A DNA stretch of 64,000 nt from contig CAVRTQ010000022.1 of NCBI GenBank assembly GCA_963724195.1, positions 124,001-188,000 of the forward strand, given 5' to 3'. The position numbers were made by a program, and so were the translations under genes. The DNA comes from Solirubrobacter sp963724195 (GTDB lineage: Bacteria; Actinomycetota; Thermoleophilia; Solirubrobacterales; Solirubrobacteraceae). Below, one piece after another: positions 40,321 through 47,306 of the stretch. Within the stretch, counting starts at the first letter, position 1; every line of letters starts with the position of its first letter. A model generated the notes under the pieces. The model was not told the origin of the DNA. It did no database searches and saw nothing but the letters and a program-made list of their open reading frames with translations.

Positions 40321-40506
40321 GACCCTCGGCGTGCCGACGTCCCACATGAGCACGTAGGCAAGCGTCGTCCACGGCAGCAGGAAGAACCCGAGGACGGGCA
40401 GGACCCACCCGTCGAACGCCCGGTCGATCATGTTGCCGAACAGCAGCATGAAGAACAGCGCGAGGCGCGGCGAGAGCAATGCGATGAGAGCGATGAGGCA
40501 CGGCAT
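40237..40506 (-). CDS. Small membrane protein, conserved type
   Basis: An 89-residue protein, ATG at 40504-40506. Two or three hydrophobic helices (CLIALIALLSPRLALFFMLL, VLPVLGFFLLPWTTLAYVLM, FEWFIVVLAFLMDLAAYFG). Similar short proteins with the LPWTTLAY motif are common in actinobacteria; function unknown. It converges with the MFS gene. Confidence 0.7.
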   Translation of the reverse strand: MPCLIALIALLSPRLALFFMLLFGNMIDRAFDGWVLPVLGFFLLPWTTLAYVLMWDVGTPRVSGFEWFIVVLAFLMDLAAYFGGKWARD

Positions 40507-40613
40507 CAAGCTGCATGGTCACAGAAAGCGCGGGATCCCGTAGGCCGGGGTGTCCGCGCCGCCCCCTCCCACCGCCGGAATAGGGCGCACCGCCGCGACG
40601 TCTGGCGCTCGCG

Positions 40614-41652
40614 ATGCGCATCCTGTTCGCGAGCACCCAGGGCGCGGGGCACGTCGGCCCGTTGCTGCCATTTGCCCGCGCCGCTCTGGCGGCCGGGCAC
40701 ACCGTCGTGCTGGCCGCCCCGGCGACACACAGCGAGTTACCGCTCGCGCGCCTGGACCTGGCGCCCGGTCGCGCGGCGGCCTGGGCGCCGGTCTTCACGC
40801 CTCAGTCGCCCGGGCTCGTGCACACGCTGCAGGAGCTGTTCATCGGCCTCGACGCAGCGGCCGCGCTGCCGGGCATGCTCGCCGCCGTCGAGCGCTTCGC
40901 ACCGGACCTGATCGTGCGCGAGACGTGCGAGTTCGCGTCCGCCGTCGCGGCGGAGCGGTTCGGCGTGCCGACCGTGCAGGTCGGCATCCACCTGGACACG
41001 ACGATCGACACCGGCGAGGCGCTGCTCGCGATCGCCGACCCCGCGCTGCGCCGGCTCGGTCTGCGCGAGCCCGAGCGTCTCCTGCGCGCACCGGTCCTGA
41101 CCATGGTCCCGCCCTCGCTGAGCGCCGACTCGCCGCGGCTGCACCGCTTCCGCACCGTGACGCCGCCGCCCCGCGAGCGCGACCTCGTCTACGTGTCCTT
41201 CGGCTCGGAGACGCCGCACACGCCGCACTTCCCGCAGCTCTACCGCGACACGATCGAGGCGCTGGAGGGCGACGTGCTGGTGGCGCTCGGCCGCGACCCC
41301 GCCGACCTCGGCGCGGTCCCGGGCAACGTGCGCGTCGAGCGCTGGGTCGATCAGCCCGCGGCGCTGGCGCGCGCGACGGCGATGGTCGGCCACGGCGGGT
41401 CCGGCTCGACGCTGCGCGGCGCTCGCCGCGGGCGTGCCGGTGGCGTTCATCCCGCTGTTCGTGGACGGCCACGACAACGCGCGGCGTGTCGCCGCCGCCG
41501 GGGCCGGGCGGCTCGTCGAGGGCGACCTCGCCGGCACCGTCGCGCGGCTCGACACAGCGGCCGCGCGACAGATCGCGGACGAGATCGCCGCGCTGGAGCC
41601 GGTCAGCGCTTGGGCAGCGCGAGCGCCGCGCGCACACGCGGCCGGTCTTTGA
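40614..41652 (+). CDS. MGT-type glycosyltransferase (GT1 family), one frameshift
   Basis: About 346 residues with two Rossmann-like domains. The N terminus LFASTQGAGHVGPLLPFARA and the acceptor domain are normal; the donor domain has LVYVSFGSE, then VERWVDQPAALARATAMVGHGGSGST. The break near 41420 separates this from LAAGVPVAFIPLFVDGHDNA; restoring CG gives STLRGALAAGVPVAF, the family consensus. It glycosylates a small lipophilic acceptor with an NDP-sugar. Its 3' end overlaps a short antisense ORF. Confidence 0.85.
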
Positions 41653-41731
41653 CGGAGCGCGCGCGGACGGGAGCGGTGAGGAGCGCGCCCTCCTCGATGA
41701 GGGCGCGGATGGCTGCGGTGCGGGGCGTCAT
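41603..41731 (-). CDS. Small ORF with strong ribosome site
   Basis: A 42-residue basic peptide starting MTPRTAAIRALIEEGALLTA and ending RAALALPKR. AAGGAG lies 7 nt upstream of the ATG at 41731, one of the clearest ribosome sites in the window. It overlaps the 3' end of the glycosyltransferase gene by 50 bp on the other strand. No family was recognised. Confidence 0.4.
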   Translation of the reverse strand: MTPRTAAIRALIEEGALLTAPVRARSVKDRPRVRAALALPKR

Positions 41732-41788
41732 GGTGGGGCTCCTTGCGGGTTCAGGGGGTCACCCGCAATGACGTCCCGCCCCCGGGCG

Positions 41789-42703
41789 CTATTCCGGCCC
41801 GTACCCCGCGGCGCGGCCCGCCTGGGCGATCCGCTCGGCCATCTTGCGGTTGGCCTCGTCGATCATCTCGCCCTCGAAGACGGCGGCGCCGGAGCCGGCC
41901 TCGTGCGCTTCGCGGTAGGCCGCGAGCATCTTCTCGGCGCGCTCCCACTGCTCGCGCTCGGGGCTGAAGACCTCGTTGACGATCGCGATCTGGCCCGGGT
42001 GGATCGTCCACTTGCCGTCGAGGCCGAGCGCCCGTGCCAAGCGCGCCCGCTCGCGCAACCCGTCGTCGTCGCCCACGCGTCCGTACGGGCCGTCGATGGC
42101 CTGGATGCCCGCCGCGCGCGCCGCGACCACCAGCCGGGAGTAGACGTAGTTGAGGTGGTCGCCGGGGTAATGGTCAGGCGCCGCGCCGATCGTCGTGATC
42201 GGGATGCCCACCGACGCGCTGTAGTCGCCCGGCCCGAAGATCAAGGTCTCCATCCGCGGCGAAGCGAGCGCGATCGCCTCGCACGCCACCAGCCCGGTCG
42301 CGTCCTCGATCTGCGCCTCGATCCCGATCCGGCCGACCTCGTACCCGTTCGCGAGCTCGATCTGCGTGATCAGCTTGTCCGTCATCTCGACGTCGCCGGG
42401 CGTGCGCACCTTCGGCACCATGATCGCGTCCAGCCGGTCCCCGGCCTGCTCGACGACCGCGATCAGGTCCTTGTAGTAGTGCGGCGTGTCCGTGCCGTTC
42501 ACGCGCACCACCACGGTCTTGGAGCCGAAGTCGGTCGTGCGCAGCGCCTCGATCACCCGCTCGCGCGCGGCGTCCTTCTCGTTCGGCGCGACCGCGTCCT
42601 CGAGGTCCAGGAAGATCTCGTCGGCCTCGAGACCTGCGGCCTTGGCGATGAAGCGCTCGTTCGAGCCGGGAACGGCATGGCACGTGCGGCGTGATCGCGA
42701 CAT
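41789..42703 (-). CDS. HpcH/HpaI-CitE family lyase ((S)-malyl-CoA thioesterase/lyase-like)
   Basis: A 304-residue CitE-type TIM barrel. It has SRRTCHAVPGSNERFIAKAA, FLDLEDAVAPNEKDAARERV (Mg-binding Glu-Asp), IMVPKVRTPGDV, GIEAQIEDATGL and KWTIHPGQIAIVNEVFSP. This is the shorter CitE-like branch, distinct from the 354-residue homologue at 3248, and could cleave or hydrolyse malyl- or citramalyl-CoA. It is divergent from the glycosylase gene with 26 bp between starts. Confidence 0.87.
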   Translation of the reverse strand: MSRSRRTCHAVPGSNERFIAKAAGLEADEIFLDLEDAVAPNEKDAARERVIEALRTTDFGSKTVVVRVNGTDTPHYYKDLIAVVEQAGDRLDAIMVPKVRTPGDVEMTDKLITQIELANGYEVGRIGIEAQIEDATGLVACEAIALASPRMETLIFGPGDYSASVGIPITTIGAAPDHYPGDHLNYVYSRLVVAARAAGIQAIDGPYGRVGDDDGLRERARLARALGLDGKWTIHPGQIAIVNEVFSPEREQWERAEKMLAAYREAHEAGSGAAVFEGEMIDEANRKMAERIAQAGRAAGYGPE

Positions 42704-42729
42704 GGGCCGCGGATCGTAGCCTCAGTCAC

Positions 42730-43476
42730 ATGCCGGAACTGCCAGAGGCGGAGCGGGCGCGAGCCCAGATCGAGAAGGTCCTGGGCCGCGAGATCGTCGC
42801 GGTCGACGACCGTGACACCTACGTCTGCCGCCCGCACGCGCCGGGCGAGATCGCGGACGCGCTGATCGGGCACCGCCTCACGAAGGCGTTGCGCCGCGGC
42901 AAGTTCCTGTGGGCGGAGACCGACGACGGGCCGGAGCTCGGGCTGCACCTCGGGATGGCCGGGCAAGATCGTGGTCGACGGCGAGCCGCACGAGCGCTGG
43001 GATCGGTTCGTGCTGCGAGTTCGCGGACGGCAGCCGCCTGGCGCTGCACGACCGGCGCCGGCTCGGCCGCGCGCTGATCAACCCCGACTTCGACCACGTC
43101 GGCCCGGACGCGGCCCTCATCTCGCGCGACACGTTCCGCGAGCGCGTTGGACGAGGGTCGATGCCGCTGAAGGCGCGGCTCCTCGATCAGAAGTCGCTCG
43201 TCGGGCGTCGGCAACCTGCTGGCCGACGAGACGCTGTGGCGGGCGCGGCTGAACCCCGCGGCGTCCGTCCGGCGAGCTGACCACGAAGAGCTCGACCACC
43301 TGCGCCGCGTGCTGCGCGCCGCGACCCGCGACGCCATCCGCAAGGGCGGCGTGCACACCGGCGACTTCATCACGCATCGCAAGCGCGGCGCACCGTGCCC
43401 GCGTTGCGGGACCACGGTCGAACGTGCGACCATCGGCGGACGTACGACGTTCTGGTGCCCCAACTGTCAGCAGTGA
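42730..43476 (+). CDS. mutM: Formamidopyrimidine-DNA glycosylase-like protein, three frameshifts
   Basis: It starts MPELPEAERARAQI, with the catalytic Pro2/Glu3 pair (PELPEA where PELPEV is usual). The lysine loop KALRRGKFLWAE, HHxxx-like LALHDRRRLGRALI, VGNLLADETLW and the zinc finger CPRCG...CPNCQ complete the Fpg/Nei fold, about 248 residues. Breaks occur near 42962, 43017 and 43205. Re-inserting CG at each restores GMAGRKIVVDG, FVLREFADGSRL and SLVAGVGNLLADE, all family-like. It removes oxidised bases from DNA. Confidence 0.88.
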
Positions 43477-43501
43477 GCGCTCCGCGCCGATCATCAGATC
43501 G

Positions 43502-43632
43502 ATGACTGAACGCCGGGCCGCGCAGCAGCTCACGGAGTACCTCGTGGAGCTCGGCGCGTGCGAGGCTGCACGCGCGGCCGGGCTACCTGTTCGCCCTGCC
43601 GTTGAGCGCCGAGGCGCTGCTCACCGCCGTGT
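43502..43632 (+). CDS. Short hypothetical protein, one frameshift
   Basis: About 43 residues: MTERRAAQQLTEYLVELGAC, then, after a break near 43581, YLFALPLSAEALLTAV and a stop at 43632. One CG restores AAGRYLFALPL. Helical, no recognised family. It follows the glycosylase by 25 bp and converges with the minus-strand glycosyltransferase, overlapping it by 12 bp. Confidence 0.4.
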
Positions 43633-44743
43633 GAGGCGTTCGACGGCGTCGGCGGCCTTGTCCACGCCGCCGTCCCGCCGTACGTGTGCGCGCAACTCGC
43701 GCGCCCGGCCGGCACACTCGCGCGCCTTCGCGACCGCCTCCCTCGCGGTCGTGTCTCCCCAGCTGCACGCCCACACCGATCGCTTCGAGCGTGGCGGCGT
43801 TGGTGAACTGGTCGACGGCCTGCGGCGCCGCGACCACCGGCACGCCGTACCACAGCGCCTCCGTTGGCGCCGCCCATGCCGGCGTGGGTGATGAACACGT
43901 CCGCGTGTTCGAGGACGTCCAGCTGCGGCATCGTGCGGGCTTTGGTGACCGTGTCCGGGAGCGTATCCGGGTCGACCTTGCCGGTGGCGATCACGACCCG
44001 GTGGTCGGCGGCGAGTTCGGTCGGCGAACTGCGTGTAGAGGTCCGCGCGGTCGGTGTACGCGGTGCCGAAGGAGATGTAGACGAGCGGCTCGTCGCCGGG
44101 TGGCGGCGTCCAGCCCTGTTTGGCGGGACTCGTCGATCGCGGGGCCGGCGAACGATGTAGCGGTCGCTCACGCGGTCCGCGTTGGGCTGGAGCGCTTTCG
44201 GGATGAGCACGATGCACGCCTCCGGGCGACCGAAGAAGTCGCGTCGAGCGTCCATCTCCACCCCGTGTGCATCGAGCCACCCTGCGCACCATGGCGAAGT
44301 ACCGAGCTGCCACTCGCCGACGCCTTCAGCGCGCGGTAGAACTCGGCCATGTCGTCCTCGAAGCCCTCCCAGGCGACGGAGGCGGGCGAGAGCTGGACGG
44401 CGGGGACGCCCCAGCGGTGCGCCGCGACGTGGCCGGCGAAGCCACCGATGTCGTACAGGACGGCCTCCGCGGGTTCGAGTCCTTCGATCGTCGGGAGCGT
44501 GGCGATCGCGTCGTCGAGGAACACCTGCATCGCCTCCCCCGCGTCCTCCGGCCAAGGGTCATCGGCGCCGGGCATGATGGTCTCGGTGCCGACGACGGTC
44601 GCGCCCGTGGGCTCGACCAGCGCGCGGAGGCGCTCACCGACGACGTACGTGACCTCGTGGCCGCGATCGACCAGTTCGGCGATGACCGCCAGGCTCGGGA
44701 AGATGTGACTGGGCGCACTCACGCCTGCCATCAGGAAGCGCAT
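43621..44743 (-). CDS. MGT-type glycosyltransferase (GT1 family), seven frameshifts
   Basis: The ATG at 44743 opens MRFLMAGVSAPSHIFPSLAV, the GT1 N-terminal fold; later pieces in shifting frames give WLDAHGVEMDARRDFFGRPE, DEPLVYISFGTAYTDRADLY, VFITHAGMGGAN, ALWYGVPVVAAPQAVDQFTNA and REAVAKARECAGRARELRAH, the full donor domain. About 375 residues. Seven breaks (near 44301, 44280, 44151, 44127, 44020, 43862 and 43757) are each repaired by one CG, for example GSSRYFAM, YIAFAGPAIDE and GGANAEALWYGVP. Acts on a small lipophilic acceptor, by family. Confidence 0.78.
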
Positions 44744-44760
44744 GCCGTAAGTTCTGCCAC

Positions 44761-45166
44761 ATGCCGTCGCTTTCCGTGCCGCCGTCTCGTCGTGGGCGTG
44801 CTCACCCTGTCCCTGGTTCCCGTGGCCTCCGCCTTCGCCGGCGGGACGTCAAAGGTCACCATGGATGAGTTCTCCTTGAAGGCCTCGCCGAAGTCGGTCA
44901 CCGCCGGCAAGGTCACCTTCGATGTGCGCAACAACGGGTCCAAACGGCACGAGCTGATCGTCATCAAGACGACCAAGGCCGCCTCCAAGCTGCCCCAGAG
45001 CGGCGGGCGCGCGAGCGAGAAGGGGCGCGTCGCTGACTCCGGCACGTTCGCCGGCGGCAAGTCCAAGAAGCTCACCGTGACGCTCAAGAAGGGCCACTAC
45101 GCGCTCATCTGCAACCTGCCCGGCCACTACTCCGGCGGGATGCGCTCGGACTTCACCGTCAAGTGA
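44761..45166 (+). CDS. Secreted cupredoxin-like copper protein, one frameshift
   Basis: About 135 residues. The ATG at 44761 gives, after restoring one CG near 44784, a signal peptide MPSLSVPRRLVVGVLTLSLV. The mature domain has the copper-ligand pattern of plastocyanin/azurin-like proteins: His in KRHELIVIKT, then Cys, His and Met in ICNLPGHYSGGM. Probably an extracellular electron-transfer or copper-handling protein. Its stop overlaps the methyltransferase start (GTGA). Confidence 0.82.
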
Positions 45167-45888
45167 CCCACGACTACTTCGGCGGGTCGGTCGCGGAGCG
45201 CTACGACGAGACGTCGGCCGCGATGTTCGCGTCGGAGGTCGTCGAGCCCGTCGTCGACGTGTTGGCCGGGCTCGCGGGTTCCGGGCGGGCGCTGGAGTTC
45301 GGGATCGGCACCGGGCGGATCGCGCTGCCGTTGGCCAGGCGGGGCGTGCCGGTCGCGGGGATCGAGCTCTCGGCCGACATGGTCGAGCAGCTGCGCGCCA
45401 AGGACGGCGGAGCGGGGTTGGAGGTCGCGATCGGCTCCTTCGCCGACACGCGCGTGGACGGCGAGTTCTCGCTCGTGTACCTCGTGTTCAACACGATCGG
45501 GAACCTGACGTCGCAGGCGCTGCAGGTCGCGTGCTTTCGCAACGCCGCCTCGCACCTCGCGCCCGGCGGCGCGTTCGTGATCGAGGTCGGCATCCCCGAC
45601 CTGCGGTTGTTGCCGCCCGGCCAGACCGGAGTCGTGTTCGCGATGGACGACAACCACTGGGGGCTCGACGAGTACGACGTCGCCAACCAGGGCCTGATCT
45701 CGCACCACTTCGAGCGCGTCGACGGTGTGTTGCAGCGCAACTCGCTCCCGTTCCGCTACGCCTTCCCGGCCGAGTTCGACCTCATGGCCCAGCTCGCCGG
45801 GATGAGGCTGCAGGACCGCTGGAACGACTGGGACCGCTCGGAGTTCACGAGCGAGTCGCGCAAGCACGTCTCGATCTGGGTGAAGTAA
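45163..45888 (+). CDS. SAM-dependent methyltransferase, class I
   Basis: A 241-residue protein from a GTG at 45163. Motif I is ALEFGIGTGRIALPLARRG, followed by GIELSADMVEQL and SLVYLVFNTIGNL; a post-methyltransferase region (VVFAMDDNHWGLDEYDVANQ) resembles Methyltransf_11/25 enzymes acting on small molecules. Substrate unknown. Coupled by overlap to the cupredoxin gene. Confidence 0.86.
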   Translation: MTHDYFGGSVAERYDETSAAMFASEVVEPVVDVLAGLAGSGRALEFGIGTGRIALPLARRGVPVAGIELSADMVEQLRAKDGGAGLEVAIGSFADTRVDGEFSLVYLVFNTIGNLTSQALQVACFRNAASHLAPGGAFVIEVGIPDLRLLPPGQTGVVFAMDDNHWGLDEYDVANQGLISHHFERVDGVLQRNSLPFRYAFPAEFDLMAQLAGMRLQDRWNDWDRSEFTSESRKHVSIWVK

Positions 45889-45902
45889 CCCGTCCGGACA
45901 CC

Positions 45903-45922
45903 ATGCGAACATACGTTCGCAT
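45903..45922. promoter_or_regulatory. SOS box (LexA operator)
   Basis: ATGCGAAC-ATAC-GTTCGCAT: the core CGAAC-N4-GTTCG (45906-45919) is an exact match to the Gram-positive/actinobacterial LexA consensus, with arms extended to 8 bp. It sits immediately before the ATG of the next gene at 45921, overlapping the alternative ATG at 45903. LexA binding is inferred from the match. Confidence 0.75.
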
Positions 45923-46247
45923 GACCAGCGACGGCTCCCCTCACACCCGCCTCCGCCGCGCCATCCAGGCGGGCAACCTCGCGATCATCCACGTCACCGC
46001 CGCCGAACTGGGCTACGTCACCCTGCGCGACGCCCTCGGGATCCTGTTGGTCATCGAGAGCGAAGCCGAGGAGCGCTTCGACGCCGCCGCCGTGCGCTGG
46101 GCCGGGCGGCTGGCGTTGGAGACCCCGGACCTCGAGCTGGCCGAGCTGAGGGGCGCGTTGGAGTCACTGGACGCGCTGCCCGACGAACACGCCCAGCGCG
46201 TGTTGTTCGGGTTGGCCGAGCGGGCCCGCCCGCTCGCCCGCCGTTGA
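45921..46247 (+). CDS. Uncharacterised helical protein under an SOS box
   Basis: A 108-residue protein from ATG 45921 (ATG 45903 would put the operator inside the gene). It is nearly all helical: RLRRAIQAGNLAIIHVTAAEL, LRDALGILLVIESEAEERFD, AVRWAGRLALETPDLELAEL, LESLDALPDEHAQRVLFGLA. Similar short helical proteins seem frequent in Solirubrobacterales, but no function is known to me. The perfect LexA operator suggests DNA-damage induction. It lies directly upstream of the repeat region. Confidence 0.6.
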   Translation: MTSDGSPHTRLRRAIQAGNLAIIHVTAAELGYVTLRDALGILLVIESEAEERFDAAAVRWAGRLALETPDLELAELRGALESLDALPDEHAQRVLFGLAERARPLARR

Positions 46248-46253
46248 ACGGCG

Positions 46254-46354
46254 AGCACACCCGCGGGCGCCGCGTCAAGAAACCCGTGCCCGCGATCAGG
46301 GCGATGGGAAGGGCGGTGCCACGAATTTCTTGACCCGTCGGGCGCGGGTGTGCT
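46254..46354. repeat. Inverted pair of a 29-bp repeat (copies A and B)
   Basis: Copy A (46254-46282) begins AGCACACCCGCG and ends GTCAAGAAA. Copy B (46326-46354) is its inverse: the 9-bp and 12-bp ends match A perfectly, while the 8-bp middle differs. Between them is a 43-nt loop. A third copy lies at 46777-46806. A begins 7 bp after the stop of the SOS-box gene. Confidence 0.7.
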
Positions 46355-46386
46355 GATTGGGCAAATGAGGCGGGTGCCCCGCACTG

Positions 46387-46407
46387 CGTGAACGCCAGGC
46401 GTTCACG
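46387..46407. repeat. Perfect 10-bp palindrome with 1-nt loop
   Basis: CGTGAACGCC-A-GGCGTTCACG. It precedes the hairpin array by 27 bp but is out of phase with its 81-bp period, so it is listed separately. Confidence 0.75.
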
Positions 46408-46433
46408 TCTTCCCACGCCGAGGGACGTTCCAC

Positions 46434-46652
46434 GCCACGCGAGGTGCGAGTTTGGACCGATATACGGTCCGAAGGAGACCCTCGCGTGGCGGAGTGGCGC
46501 GCTGCCACCCACGCGCCACGCGAACGTTCACGAACTCGCGAAATACGCGAGTCAGGCATCCCTCGCGTGCCTGAGTGGCGCGTTGCCGCTCGCTCGCCAC
46601 GCGAGATGCGACTTGGTCAACCGCTGGTTGACAAAGTCGGCGTTCGCGTGGC
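46434..46652. repeat. Array of three 81-bp hairpin modules with conserved arms and covarying inner stems
   Basis: Left arms GCCACGCGA start at 46434, 46515 and 46596; right arms TCGCGTG start at 46482, 46563 and 46644; all are exactly 81 bp apart. Inner stems are centred at 46462, 46543 and 46624, also 81 bp apart, but differ in sequence: GGACCG/CGGTCC (loop ATATA), ACTCGCG/CGCGAGT (loop AAATA), GTCAACC/GGTTGAC (loop GCT). The third is extended by CGACTT/AAGTCG. Linker hairpins (GTGGC/GCCAC at 46494-46508 and AGTGGC/GCCGCT at 46574-46590) keep the same period. Such covariation points to a selected nucleic-acid structure. Function unknown. Confidence 0.8.
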
Positions 46653-46736
46653 ACGCGGGTGATTCGAGCGCGCACCGCCCGCGCCCGGGCGCACCCGGTG
46701 CAACCGGCTCACCCGCACAAGAGCGCACCGGCCGCG

Positions 46737-46756
46737 GCGGGTCAAGCCCGACCCGC
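46737..46756. repeat. Short hairpin GCGGGTC/GACCCGC
   Basis: GCGGGTC-AAGCCC-GACCCGC, a perfect 7-bp stem, between the array and repeat copy C. It could be a terminator for the minus-strand gene that ends near here. Confidence 0.4.
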
Positions 46757-46765
46757 GGACTGCGA

Positions 46766-47272
46766 GGCCGCACGAGTTCCTTGACGCGACGCCCGACGGT
46801 GTGCTCCCCGAGCGCGGCCGACAAGGCGCGCCGGACCGGGCGCAACGCCCCGCGCAATTCAGTCCCGCCCGGCCACGACACCGACAACTCCGCGGCCCCG
46901 TCGGCCCCCGCCCCGATGCGCCCGTTCGGTATCCGCGCGTCCATCACGAGGTTCCCGTACCCCTCGCGCCGGAACACCGCCAAGGCCGCGCGTCACGCGG
47001 AGCTTCACGTTCCGGCTCTTCCCGACCGGGATCGCGAACCGCCCGCTCGCGGCGGCCTTGCCATCACCCTCGAAGATCCGCGCGATCGCCACCCCACGGC
47101 ACACGGGGAGCGGGGCGCGGCGACACACCCGACGGGCACGTTGATCGTGCGCCCGCGGAGCTTCGTGCTTGCGATGTAGGCGTAGGCGATCTCCGTCGTC
47201 GCGCACGGTCCTTCATGGCCGGCGGCACCGCGAAGGCGGGGCCAACGCAACCAGTCGGAACAGGCTCACCAC
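46766..47272 (-). CDS. Secreted basic protein, heavily frameshifted
   Basis: From GTG 47272 a hydrophobic start (VVSLFRLVALA) leads into segments in shifting frames: CATTEIAYAYIASTKLRGRT, then INVPVG, VAIARIFEGDGKAAASGRFA, IPVGKSRNVKLRVT, and AVFRREGYGNLVMDARIPNG with DGAAELSVSWPGGTELRGAL. The style is that of Solirubrobacterales secreted beta proteins with Arg-rich C termini. At least four breaks. The 3' end merges into repeat copy C, so the true stop is unclear. It is divergent from the helicase. Confidence 0.45.
46777..46806 (-). repeat. Third copy (C) of the 29-bp repeat
   Basis: On the minus strand it reads AGCACACCGTCGGGCG then TCGCGTCAAGGAA, matching copy A at all but a few positions. 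Copies A, B and C bracket the hairpin array, suggesting a composite dispersed element. Each copy can encode a peptide like GEHTxGRRVKxxV. Confidence 0.65.
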
Positions 47273-47306
47273 GTATCCGCGGCGCGATCCTTCCATACTG
47301 GTCTGC

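Noticed and set aside
46434..46652. CRISPR array
   Set aside because: There are only three units. The conserved part is split into two arms around a palindromic variable part, and spacers would not be self-complementary. No cas genes are present.
46434..46652. Integron attC cassette array
   Set aside because: There is no integrase and no cassette ORFs between units, and the units are too close (81 bp) and too regular.
46388..47179. A 263-residue plus-strand open frame with 27-residue repeats across the hairpin array
   Set aside because: The repeats follow from the 81-bp palindromic period and appear in several frames on both strands. Inner segments change while keeping base pairing, not protein sequence, and there is no ribosome site or recognisable domain.
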